This document shows positions 1-8,714 of a DNA stretch of 29,442 nt, one piece after another. Every line of letters starts with the position of its first letter. Within the stretch, counting starts at the first letter, position 1. Position numbers and translations under genes: made by a program. The stretch comes from Punctularia strigosozonata HHB-11173 SS5 (taxonomy: Eukaryota; Basidiomycota; Agaricomycetes; Corticiales; Punctulariaceae): contig NW_006767450.1 of the NCBI RefSeq assembly GCF_000264995.1, positions 382,445 to 411,886 on the forward strand, written 5' to 3'. Under the pieces are notes generated by a model. That model worked only from the letters and a program-made list of their open reading frames with translations, was not told the origin of the DNA and searched no databases.

Positions 1-257
1 CGCTGTCTCACGCAGCCCCGCTCGCGTGGGCGCCGGTCCTTGCCGAGCGGGCGCTGTCTCACGCACGGGCGCTGCACCGCTCGCGTGGCTGCACCGCCGC
101 CCGATCCTCGCGTGGCCATCGGTCCTTGCCGGGCGCTCTTCGCGGCCCTCAGTCCAGAGCCTCGCCCCCCGCCTAAGTCCGAAGGAGCTGTTCGGCCCGA
201 GGGCCGGGCGCTCAGCGGCCCGCTCATCGCCCGCTCAGCGCCCGTTACCCGTTTCCC
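1..257. repeat. GC-rich block with short imperfect repeats
   Basis: A strongly GC-rich stretch in which short strings recur imperfectly, such as CGCTGTCTCACGCA (twice in the first 65 bases), CGCTCGCGTGG and CGGTCCTTGCC (twice each). Open frames exist only because stops are rare at this composition; their translations are Arg/Pro/Ala-rich with no recognisable domain. I see no credible gene. It may be the edge of a longer repeat that starts outside the window. Confidence 0.4.
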
Positions 258-480
258 TCGGAAATAGTTTTTCTGTTTCTTTCCCTGTTTCCGGACGAAA
301 TTGACCATCAATTTCCGCCGAAAATAGAAAAATAAATAGAAAAACTATTTCCTTTGCTGAATACTAAGAATATAAGCGGTAAATATACCGCGAAAATAGC
401 TAAGTATATACAAAATCTATTTCTTAACCTATTTACTTAGCTATATCTGCCGAAAATATTACAAAAAATTCCCTGTGGAA
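258..480. repeat. AT-rich segment with nested inverted repeats
   Basis: Composition switches sharply to AT-rich here. There are four inverted repeats: GGAAATAGTTTTTCT at 260-274 with its exact complement at 338-352; inside that loop GAAATTGA-CCA-TCAATTTC (297-315); then GCGGTA-AATA-TACCGC (376-391); and ATAGCTAAGTA (396-406) with its complement at 434-444. This could be the end of a small non-autonomous DNA transposon or a structured intergenic element. No coding potential is visible. Confidence 0.45.
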
Positions 481-629
481 TATAACCATATGCATGTGCA
501 GCCTACTACTACTACTACGACGGTGTATTACTTTTGCCAGGGCCAAGGGCACGGGCCTTGGTAAAGTCATGTAGCTCTCTGAGAGTGCTCAAAGAGTATA
601 GGTCGGAAGATGGGGTGTGCATTTGTAAC
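481..629. repeat. Duplicated segment, copy 1
   Basis: About 145 bp closely matching 1477-1619 in the same orientation. Shared anchors include TTTTGCCAGGGCCAAGGGCA, AGTCATGTAGCTCTCTG and GAGTATAGGTCGGAAGA. Both copies carry a trinucleotide run near the start, CTA-type here and ACA-type in copy 2, so the microsatellite diverged separately. The element is unidentified; spacing between copies is about 1 kb. Confidence 0.6.
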
Positions 630-1476
630 GGTTGTGCCCACCATTGCAAGATGAACCCCCTGATGACCTTGCGTGCCAAACCTCCATCCGGCTCACTTGT
701 CCCATAGGGCCCAGTGCAATCTTCAAACATTGGCACTATCCAGATTATGGTACGTTCACATATCTCCTATTACACCTATACTTATGCCACTTCGGAACAT
801 AGTGTTGTCACTTTGCAAATGTAAATGCACATCATGCTCCCTGCCAAACATGCATGGACTCTTGCCAGCAACCGTAGTTCTGGCCAAACGACCGTGAATG
901 ACCACGTAGCTACGCCATACATTCTTTATCACCCTTGCATCGGGATCGCGCATCCCCACATGCACTTGGCTGTCTAGCATCACAGAGGCCTCTACGGATG
1001 ACCGTCTTGCCTATTGCAATGTTGTCAGCCGTGAGGTCAGAGATGAGGTTTATGCGTCTGCGCGCTATACTCTACCCAGGTGGGAGGTGAAAGGCAATCA
1101 GTATTGTGGGTGCGTCCTCTCCCTGATATGTACTTACACTGTGTGTCTCTGACTCTCTGTACGGTCATGCAGATACATGGTGTACACCACGTGCTGCCCA
1201 AGTGTAACATGCACTATCTCTGACGGAGCGCCAACTGCAACACCAAGACAGCCCCCAATGTCAAAGGAGATGCAGCGGGTCTTTGGGACCAGCTTGCAGA
1301 CATCAAAGGCTGCGTCACTGACCTTGCTGCATTGGCACTTCACACATGACACACATTTGCGTTATAGCACCTTGTTGCGTTCAATCATGCCTGCCTTCAA
1401 ACGGTGCCACGCTGGCACGGAGTCCACTCACGATGCCACACACCGTACCTCTACACCAGCGTTACTAGATACTGGA
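630..1476. other. No recognisable gene between duplicated segments
   Basis: Only short open frames occur on both strands (under about 130 codons), and none resembles a family I can name. The stretch has many TG and CA dinucleotides, as in the decayed repeats elsewhere in the left half. It is probably eroded transposable-element DNA, but I cannot say which class. Confidence 0.4.
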
Positions 1477-1619
1477 TATAACCACATGCACGCGCAGCCC
1501 ACTACAACAACAACAACAACTTTTGCCAGGGCCAAGGGCACGAGCCTTGGTCAAGTCATGTAGCTCTCTGGGTATGCTCAGAGAGTATAGGTCGGAAGAA
1601 GGGGTGTGCATCTATAACA
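1477..1619. repeat. Duplicated segment, copy 2
   Basis: Direct copy of 481-629, with an (ACA)n tract around 1503-1521. The open frame at 1523-1957 (+) begins inside this repeat and runs into non-duplicated sequence. Its translation has no recognisable domain. Confidence 0.6.
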
Positions 1620-2952
1620 ATGGCAACTGGAGACCCAGCAACTCCTTCAACAATCTGTTCCCTAAGACCAAGGCCCGTACTGTCTTCTCCAAGCCATCTG
1701 ACCCTGTGCTGTGTGAATTCTTCGACAACATCACAATAGCTCTTGAGTTGATGCAGAAGAACACGGTGGGCAAGAGCGATAGGTCAAAAAACATGATCAC
1801 ATTCTGTGAGTGGAAGGAGGCCAATTGCGTGACCCAAGGCCACCATACCCTCTTTACGGTGAGGTTAACTCTCGTCATTCAGCTGAGGGGAAAGCAAAGG
1901 TACCTGGCCGGGCACTGGCCTTTTCCAGTTCCTTATTTTACCGGCTGTTGTATCTGAGGGGAGCTTGTCCTGCCAGCAGCAATCGCTGCAATATAGTTGT
2001 CCACAGCTCGGACAGTGGACGTATCTTGAGGTACTACACTGTGGCTCCACGGTGCATGCAAATCAAAGAGCTCATCGAAAATGGAACTTAGATCATCAGG
2101 AGGAAGAAAACAATGTCCTCCTACAGATGTGAGCTCCCTTTCGCATCTGGCAGCTTTCTCTTGGGAATTTATGCCTCTCGTTTCACCAAGATTGTTACCT
2201 GTCGGGTCAACCTCCTCGTTGATGACCCAAGCGTCACACTAAAATTGCTGTCATCATCGTATTGGCCCACCCCGGCTTCGTGTACTTATGTCCGGCCAGC
2301 CTGCGTCACCGCGTGTTTGGGAATGGATATCTTAGGTGACCTCTTGGTTGAAGCAGTCATTGCTCCTGATGCATTTGGGAGTAAACGTGCACCGTTAGAG
2401 TTTTTCCAACCATTTCTGTGTCATGGAACAACCAACGGAAGTCCCAACTCCAATTGTCTTTGCGCGGCTCTGACCAAACACGATATGGCTCTCCACGTTG
2501 CTGCCGTGTTCAGCATCCACATTTTATTGTGGCTGGACGGTGACCGTTCTTGATGGGAATGTGGTGTTGTGGCATAGGCAATGAATCGATGGTGAGCCTA
2601 ACTTGTCTTTTTGTCTTAGAATATTGCCCTTGACACCCATCTCTGTCTATTGTGCTTTTCGTACCGCTCAAGTATGCTTCCATGTACACTCACTTTAGCT
2701 CATCGCGTTGAATGCCCTCACCATCTCAAGCATTGATTGCAAGGATCATTTCCATCAACTATGTCCGCTGAATGTTTGCGTCGAGCTCGATCATCCCTGC
2801 TGGTTGATGGCGCGGCTCGAACCACCCGCCGCGGTCACGTCACCTCTTCTGACGGTGATGTTATGGCATCTTACAGAGCAAGGGGCAGCCCTCCAATTAC
2901 GTGACATTGCCCCTGTACCTGGGCTGTCACAGCTCGCACCCCATCGATTGTC
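1620..2952. other. Unassigned stretch upstream of the RING gene
   Basis: Two moderate plus-strand frames, 1523-1957 (144 codons) and 2113-2553 (146 codons), and a minus-strand frame at 1612-1878 overlap here. None shows a known motif, clear splice structure or conserved-looking domain. The stretch may be relic transposon sequence, and its last few hundred bases probably hold the promoter of the RING gene at 2953. Confidence 0.3.
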
Positions 2953-4181
2953 ATGACTTGTGAGGATGATCTCCGCCCTGGCGTGGTAGCTGGCCTTCCG
3001 ACAAGCTACTTGGCCGATGCGACCTATGTTTCCTCGGACGACAGCAACTATTTTGTCTGCTCGAGCGTCTCCTCCGACTCTTGTTCCAGCGACGTGGTAT
3101 GCAATATGCCACCACACGACCTTGCCTTGACTGACCTGATGACCGCCAGGGTGGGATCACGGAGACTGCGGGTTCCTGCTCCCAGAAAGCTGTGGTCACT
3201 ACCAAAATTGTGGACTTTTGCTCCGTGGCAGCTACGATCTCCACTGCAATCACAGCAACCACAGTTGAACACTCCAGTCTACCTGCTCGCCACATTTGCA
3301 CGGTAAGGCCCCTTGCCCACGCTTCTCTGTGGCTTCGTGCTCATCTGCTGACATGTTTCCAGTTGCCGCTGTTTGGTCTTGCCGACTATGAGGACAGGAG
3401 CATCCAGCTCGAGGTAGCCAAGGACGAAGCCGTTGAGGCCAGGAAAGCGGTGGCCGCTGTGCAGGAGGAGAGTGTCCAGGCTCAGGAACACGCTGACGTT
3501 GCACAAAAGGTGTTGCTACAAGCACGGGGTGAGCTGATGCAGGCCCGTCAGCACCTGCAGCCCCTCGTACAGATGCTATCCCAGATTGAGGAAGACCTGC
3601 AGTGCCAAATATGCATGCAAATCATCAGATATCCTGTCATGTAGGTACTGCAACATCTTGAATGAATTTACAAGCTCATATCTTCTTCAGCCTCAAGTAT
3701 GGCCATAGCTTCTGTCAGAGCTGCATCGCCACGTGGTTCGCGAACTCCTTGCAAGGTATTGCAGGATTCACGGTCTACCTATTTACGAACCAGCACAAAT
3801 CCGTCACCTTCAGGCATTCAATAATTTTGCCATTCCGGAAAGTCTGCAACATGTAGCTGATGACATCAAAGTCAATATGTTACTCTCCCCAGTGCTCCGG
3901 ATTGTCTTGTCCACGGTATTGCATGTTCGTTCGATGCCAGAATACAGCTGTCCCTCATGTCGTCAACCAGTGAGCTAATATTGTACTCATACCATGACAT
4001 TACTAATGTATCTAACTCGCAGGTCACGATGCAGCCTAACTTGAACCATGCTGTGGCTAGGGTCATTACGTGTTTCCCCTCCGGGCGATGCAATACTCCG
4101 GAGAGCCCTTGGCATGATCCAGGTATAGATGTACTCTGTAATTTCTTCCCTGAGCCTTTGAGACTTTATGAAGCCATATGA
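2953..4181 (+). CDS. RING-finger (E3 ubiquitin ligase-like) protein, possibly decaying
   Basis: Likely exons are 2953-3096, 3150-3302, 3363-3640, 3691-3772, 3814-3969 and 4023-4181, with introns of 53, 60, 50, 41 and 53 bp, giving about 323 aa. An Ala/Glu/Gln-rich coiled-coil-like stretch (DEAVEARKAVAAVQEESVQ and following) precedes a split RING: CQIC, then GHSFCQSC across the third intron, a variable insert, then CPSCRQPV and a short tail with VTMQPNLNHAVARV. This fits the agaricomycete RING family with a long spacer before the last Cys pair; such proteins usually bind E2 enzymes. The third zinc ligand, normally Cys in LxCGHxFC, is Tyr here (LKYGHSFC). The fourth intron is uncertain: either 41 bp (3773-3813), or the frame shifts by one base near 3750, because the other frame (ARYCRIHGLPIYEPAQIRHL) looks more like the family. 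RING identity is firm; function is doubtful. Confidence 0.6.
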
Positions 4182-5008
4182 ACTGAGCCCTGCACTAGTG
4201 TGACCCAGATTGACTGGCTTGTATTTATGCATAAGAAATGTATGCAACTCATCATCCTAATACTGACCATCACACTTGTATCTCCGAAGTGACCAAACAA
4301 AAATGATTTCTTTCCATCGTCTCTTGAGCTCCTTTGAAGTGCTGAGCACCATAGCCTAGTTGTACTCAGCACGCTGTCATCAGAACTCAATGCTGGGTGC
4401 CATCTATATACAACCTCACTGCAAATCATCATGGTTCAAGCATCAGGTAATGAGCACATGCTATCTCGTGTACAAGCTCACACCATTCATGATCTTGTAG
4501 TATACACGGCTCCTACAGTGTACACAGGGGTTGTAGGGTCTCTCATGGCATAGTTGTACACGCAGTAAGATGGAACCTGCATAGGTGTACACAGAATGTG
4601 GCAGAAGCCTACACCAACGTGCAGGCACGTATACCACACGACCGTGTCATTTCACCAAGTACATACACGATATGAGGAAAAGCCCACTGCGTAAGCTGTA
4701 CACGCTTGCAGTACAAACTGTCAAATCAAACCAACCCACAGAAACACATGGCTACCCACCGGCTGGATAGTCTAGATCGGTGGCAGTGCATAGCCCCAGC
4801 GAAGGCCACAACGTGAGCAACGGTGGTAATGAAGGACGTCGAAGGTGGCACACATCTGACATGTTATTCAAGGGCAATCGCGCATGGTGGGGGGTTGGGC
4901 GCTGCAACAGATACCGGGAGATTCCAGGTCGCATAGCACACAGTACAGGATGTGTAGCAGGCAGTGCAAATCTTGAGCGTGAGAAAGCGAGGGAGACCGC
5001 TGTACGGC
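4182..5008. other. Intergenic, TGTACA-rich in part
   Basis: No gene is recognised. TGTACA occurs at 4469, 4519, 4555, 4586 and 4697, mostly as TGTACAC. The string TAATGAGCACATGCTATCT just before the first site has a near-copy at about 6563 (TAATGAACATATGCTATCT), so this area shares ancestry with the repeat cluster at 6534-6930. Confidence 0.4.
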
Positions 5009-5215
5009 ATGTTCATCAAGGGCCTCGAACGTCAAACATCGGGTTATGCACCCCTTGCCGTCCTTTAACCAAAGGGCATGCTGGGGCGGATCGTAGTCCC
5101 ATCGGTGAGTGACGTAGGCTATACTCCCTGCTCTTACTCACCCCCTCCTGACTCTAGTGTCCCACCTCCGAACACCTGTGCATAAACCATGACACTTCAC
5201 AACTGGACTCGTTAT
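5009..5215. repeat. About 205-bp dispersed repeat, copy 1
   Basis: Direct duplicate of 5863-6067. Long identical blocks include GAGTGACGTAGGCTATACTC. Nearly all mismatches are transitions, and most are a CG in one copy against TG or CA in the other. No tRNA-like head, terminal inverted repeats or coding capacity are evident. Family unknown. Confidence 0.65.
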
Positions 5216-5427
5216 ACCCGGCTTGTGGCGGCCCAGTGCTGTCACATACCTCCGTGTCATCGACCTCAGGCTTCTCTTTCTCCGAAGTTCTTCCTGGCTA
5301 AATTGTTTGCAAGGGCATGGGTTCACACAACAGCAAGCGAGCACGAGAGCGCGGTGGAAAGAAGACACCCAGAGACTGCCGTGTGTCATGGCACGCCTCC
5401 AGTATTTCTTTTTCTCTGTTTCCTCAC

Positions 5428-5560
5428 ATTCCCCACACGCTCCTTTTACCCTTTCAGGTTTCCTAGGAGCTCCTAGATGCTCCTCCTACTCGTTCAGGCT
5501 TCCTAGGAGCCCCCATACATTTTTCTATCCTTTCGGGTCTCCTAGGACCTCTGCACAACG
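5428..5560. repeat. Three imperfect pyrimidine-rich tandem units
   Basis: Three successive units of roughly 40-45 bp, each containing a variant of TTCAGGTTTCCTAGGAGC (TTCAGGTTTCCTAGGAGC, TTCAGGCTTCCTAGGAGC, TTCGGGTCTCCTAGGACC). The block is C/T-rich and lies between the two copies of the 205-bp repeat. No coding role is apparent. Confidence 0.55.
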
Positions 5561-5697
5561 TGCGGCCCTCCGTTCCACGAGTCATGTGCTCCGAGGACCC
5601 TCCCCTTCTCTCATTGGACTATCTCTCATTGCGCTGATGGATTATTCAGCTACTATATAGTCACCTGTTGCACCAGGGAGCAACCCAGACTTGTTCT

Positions 5698-5789
5698 CTC
5701 AGTTGCCTCCCTGCCTTGTGCGACAGGTATGTATATTTTCCTTTGTACGTCGTATATATACTCAGTTGCCTCCCTGCCTTGTGCAACAG
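5698..5789. repeat. 29-bp direct repeat pair, 63 bp apart
   Basis: CTCAGTTGCCTCCCTGCC followed by TTGTGCGACAG at 5698-5726 recurs at 5761-5789 with a single difference, GCGACAG against GCAACAG. That change is again CG to CA. Confidence 0.7.
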
Positions 5790-5862
5790 CATCTCCACCG
5801 CCATCCCGAGGGATCTGCGCCACTCCTAGGATCTCCAGTGCATACTCTGACACTGTGCAGCA

Positions 5863-6067
5863 CATTCATCAAGGGCCTCAAACATTGAACATCGGGTTAT
5901 GTGCCCCTCGCCATCCTTTAACTGAAGGGCACGCCGGGGCGGATCATAGTCCCATCAGTGAGTGACGTAGGCTATACTCCCTGCTCCTACTCACCCCCTC
6001 CCAACTCTAGTGTCCTGCCTCTGAACGCCAGCACATGACCACAGTGCTTCCCGACTGGACTCGCTAT
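5863..6067. repeat. About 205-bp dispersed repeat, copy 2
   Basis: Second copy of the repeat at 5009-5215, same strand, about 850 bp downstream. Both copies end close to a CGACTGGACTCG-like string (ACTGGACTCGTTAT and ACTGGACTCGCTAT). No target duplication is clear at either end. Confidence 0.65.
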
Positions 6068-6533
6068 GCATCGAGCTCATCGCGGCTCTGTGCGATGACA
6101 GTTTCTGGTGCCAATGCCATCGGCCACAACATATTCTTTCATCTCCCGTGTCCGATAGAGACGGCATGGTAGACTGGCGGGTGCACTCAAAAGGGAGTTG
6201 TACACGGTGGAACAATCGAGTGGGGGGGGCACTGATATCTTGGTGAGTCATTATACTTTGTATCGCCCTATGCTCATTCTCATCACGCCGTTCAATGCAG
6301 CCACTGTCATGCCACCCTCACATCCCAGGTTTTGCACTGCTTCAAGCACTTCTCCGTCACCTAATCCACCTTCCATCACGTTCATGTGAAATGCGGCATG
6401 GCCACGTCATCAACTCGTTTTCCATTCAAACACAACGCTCGGCGCAATCCATACACAAAGCCATTTCCATTCGCTATCCCACTCATCATCAGTCTCGCAG
6501 TGTTCTTCGGGAGGTGTTCCACAGATATATGGT
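6068..6533. other. Intergenic, nothing recognised
   Basis: Only short open frames without recognisable domains occur. There is a run of eight G at about 6223-6230. I find no RNA gene or terminal repeat. Confidence 0.3.
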
Positions 6534-6929
6534 TGTACATGTGGCAAGATGTAGCAGTGCCGATAATGAACATATGCTATCTACTGTGTCTGTACATGTG
6601 ACTTCTTGAATGGGAGATTGCCCCTGTGCCAGCAGTTGTACAGGCTCAGATGTATTGACCAATGTGCCATGTACAGGCTCAGATGTATTGACCATGTGCC
6701 GTGTACAGGCTCAGATGTATTGACCATGTGCCGTGTACAGGTAACTATTGGGTTGTGCTTATGTGCTGTGTACAAGGGACAGTGCCATGTACAGTGGACT
6801 ATGTGCTGTGTACATGTGACGATTGGGTGGCCATTATGTGCCCTGTACAGGGGACTTCCCTGTACAGGCTTGTGTCTTTGTCATGACTTTGGGTACAATC
6901 CAACTCAAACATAACCAGTCCCCTGTACA
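6534..6929. repeat. Minisatellite built around the palindrome TGTACA
   Basis: TGTACA occurs 12 times in 396 bp, at 6534, 6591, 6637, 6670, 6702, 6734, 6769, 6788, 6809, 6844, 6861 and 6924. The clearest units are 32-33 bp and start at 6637, 6670 and 6702, reading TGTACAGGCTCAGATGTATT plus GACCATGTGCCG. A second 35-bp unit type starts at 6734 and 6809 (TGTACAnGTnACnATTGGGT). Open frames through the array are repeat artefacts and recur on both strands. Confidence 0.75.
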
Positions 6930-7157
6930 TATTTGGCTCCCAGGGCTGGTACTGAGAGGCATGCCAGCGGCAGGAGACCAGACAAACAGGAGGCTTGGGC
7001 CCCAACGGTGTGTGCATGTCCCGCCTCACCCCTTGCGCAGCTCTCCCTCTCTGTCGTCCACCCACCATGGCCGCCACCGCCGCCAGTGCCAGCAGCAAGA
7101 GTGCCAACCACAATGCAAACCGCCCAACCTCGATTGATCTCTTGCTCAAACTCAAAT
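6930..7157. other. Intergenic, nothing recognised
   Basis: GC-richer sequence with overlapping open frames on both strands of up to 162 codons (minus, 6799-7287). Their translations are Ala/Gly/Arg-rich or Pro-rich and show no domain. I see no supportable gene. Confidence 0.3.
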
Positions 7158-7256
7158 GGCAGCTCGACTTGATCAACTTGCTGTTTGCATGGCCAGCCCC
7201 ACTCAAAGGGCAGCTCGACTTGATCGACTCGCCGTTTGCATGACCGGCCCCACTCC
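7158..7256. repeat. Tandem duplication, about 52-bp unit
   Basis: Two adjacent copies start with GGCAGCTCGACTTGATC (7158 and 7210) and end with GCCCCACTC. They differ at five positions, all transitions. Four of the five are CG in one copy and CA or TG in the other. Confidence 0.7.
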
Positions 7257-7339
7257 ACTCCCCGCAAGCAGGGCGTCGAGATGACACCGGAGCAGGCTGC
7301 AGTCACTCAACCTGCACGTCTTTGGCTTGATCGTGATGC

Positions 7340-7389
7340 CCTGGCGTGTGTAGCTACGTAGCTACACACATGTAGCTACACACGCCAGG
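7340..7389. repeat. Perfect 18-bp inverted repeat with an inner palindrome
   Basis: CCTGGCGTGTGTAGCTAC at 7340-7357 is exactly complementary to 7372-7389, with a 14-base spacer. The left arm also forms a 24-bp spacer-free palindrome at 7346-7369, because GTGTGTAGCTAC is followed directly by its complement. The two pairings exclude each other. It is not next to a coding end, so a transcription terminator is not supported. A cruciform or a transposon-derived hairpin is possible. Confidence 0.7.
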
Positions 7390-8376
7390 CTCACACCACA
7401 CTTACAGGTGTGCATGTTTTTGTGTACATATCGTAACTGTAACTATCTCACATGTTTTGTTAATCTTCATGATGAATTGCAACCCGGGACGAGTGATCAC
7501 AATAGACACATAACACTAGCTAGATGTAGCGCACCACAATGTGCCCAGAGTGGACTAAGCCGCCACCAGAAGAGATCATATAGCTTTCTAGCCAATCAAT
7601 AAGCAGCAATGTCCTTGAGGAGATGTTCAAGGTTAAATAACGGGCCATGTGGCCTGCTGCCCAAACCCTGTATGCGAGGCACCTTTTGACCAGATATATG
7701 CAGAGATGACTTGGCTGGGTGGCATTGTCCTGCCGCATTGAAGGCCTGGGACGAGCAACCAGTATGGTGACGACGATGGGACCGTAGAGCTGCAAAGCAG
7801 AGAGATTCCGGGGGAATGCTTGTAATCCATACCACCACTGCCAGCCGGAAGCGGCATCATGTCGGCGCCGAGCCTCCACTACCAGCCCGCGACAGCCTAT
7901 GTTTATTTGCAGTGGTGCGCAAACATGGCTCTGGCACAGCACGGAGATGTCGGACATTGTCCGTTCTTCGGTCTTACTTAGTTCGGTCAGTGTACGGTCA
8001 ACATGAATTGAACACGCGACTCGCCTGGACTTGAAATCTAGGGCCGGTTGAAACCTCAGTCGATATTTCAAGTATACATTTGTGTTAAAACCAATTCTGG
8101 ATTTTTCACGCCCAATAAGTCTAGATTGTAGATGATACGTCATGTGCGAGTTTGGGACATAATGGAGTTGGCATTTATAATCCCACATTGGGTTTATTCT
8201 TATGGTAACGTACATGACTCCGACGCGGTGTAGACTACAAATTCAAGTTACAATCTAAGCTGTATTTGGTCCTTGGTCTCAATATCTACGGCAGATTGGT
8301 GTTGAAAAATTAATCCAAACCGGGTTCGTAATGTGGAACCCTGGCAGTAAATACCTGTTACAAAGGTAAACTGCAG
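7390..8376. other. Unassigned stretch left of the copia element
   Basis: The longest open frame is on the minus strand, 7520-8215 (231 codons). It has no recognisable domain, no convincing splice structure and several overlapping rival frames, so I do not call it a gene. The sequence up to 8376 is the left flank into which the retrotransposon inserted. Confidence 0.3.
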
Positions 8377-8381
8377 CCTAG
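8377..8381. repeat. Target-site duplication, left copy (CCTAG)
   Basis: CCTAG immediately precedes the left LTR and is repeated directly after the right LTR at 14141-14145. Five base pairs is the usual duplication length for copia integrases. It fixes the element ends at 8382 and 14140. Confidence 0.8.
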
Positions 8382-8675
8382 TTTCAAGAAACCTAACAGG
8401 GGACGCGGTCAGTGTCAATCCTCTACTGCGAGTCCGTGTGGACAAAGGTTTAGTATTAGCTACCTAACAGGAGACGCAGTCAGCGTTGATCCTGTACGGT
8501 ATTACATGAGCTATGCACGACAGGTATATCACAGGCTGTTCTCACCTCTACCGCGAGTCCGTGTGGACAAAGGTAGAGGTTGGAGACGTCAACCGCACGG
8601 GCTATGACAGAGCCCGGCGGTTGCTGGTGTGGGGTTAGGGGGCGGTGTTGCGCCCATGGTCCTCAATCCTTGATA
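8382..8675 (-). repeat. 3' LTR of the copia element
   Basis: 294 bp, matching 13847-14140 with six substitutions, all transitions. In the sense direction it begins TATCAAGG and ends CTTGAAA, so it lacks the usual TG...CA ends; the termini form a near-perfect 7-bp inverted repeat (TTTCAAG/CTTGATA on the plus strand). Inside, CCTAACAGG-GACGC-GTCAG occurs twice and GCGAGTCCGTGTGGACAAAGG twice in near-identical form. Confidence 0.93.
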
Positions 8676-8685
8676 CTCCTCCTCA
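8676..8685 (-). other. Polypurine tract of the copia element
   Basis: On the sense strand TGAGGAGGAG abuts the 3' LTR. It is a purine run in the position where plus-strand DNA synthesis is primed in LTR retrotransposons. It follows the polyprotein stop by about 30 bases. Confidence 0.75.
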
Positions 8686-8714
8686 ATGCAGCCTGCACTC
8701 TCCATGACTCCTCC

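Noticed and set aside
481-1619. A second LTR retrotransposon bounded by the 145-bp repeats
   Set aside because: No primer site, polypurine tract, target duplication or retroelement protein was found in the interior. Kept only as an unexplained duplication.
6637-6740. Regular 32-bp repeats resembling a CRISPR array
   Set aside because: Units are contiguous with no unique spacers, the genome is eukaryotic, and no cas genes are present.
7975-8050. tRNA-like T-arm on the minus strand (GTTCAATTC between weakly pairing arms)
   Set aside because: No acceptor, D or anticodon arm can be built around it at the right spacing. At most it is a chance B-box.
7520-8215. 231-codon minus-strand open frame
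   Set aside because: No domain, no splice support and several overlapping frames of similar quality. Likely chance in decayed repeat DNA.
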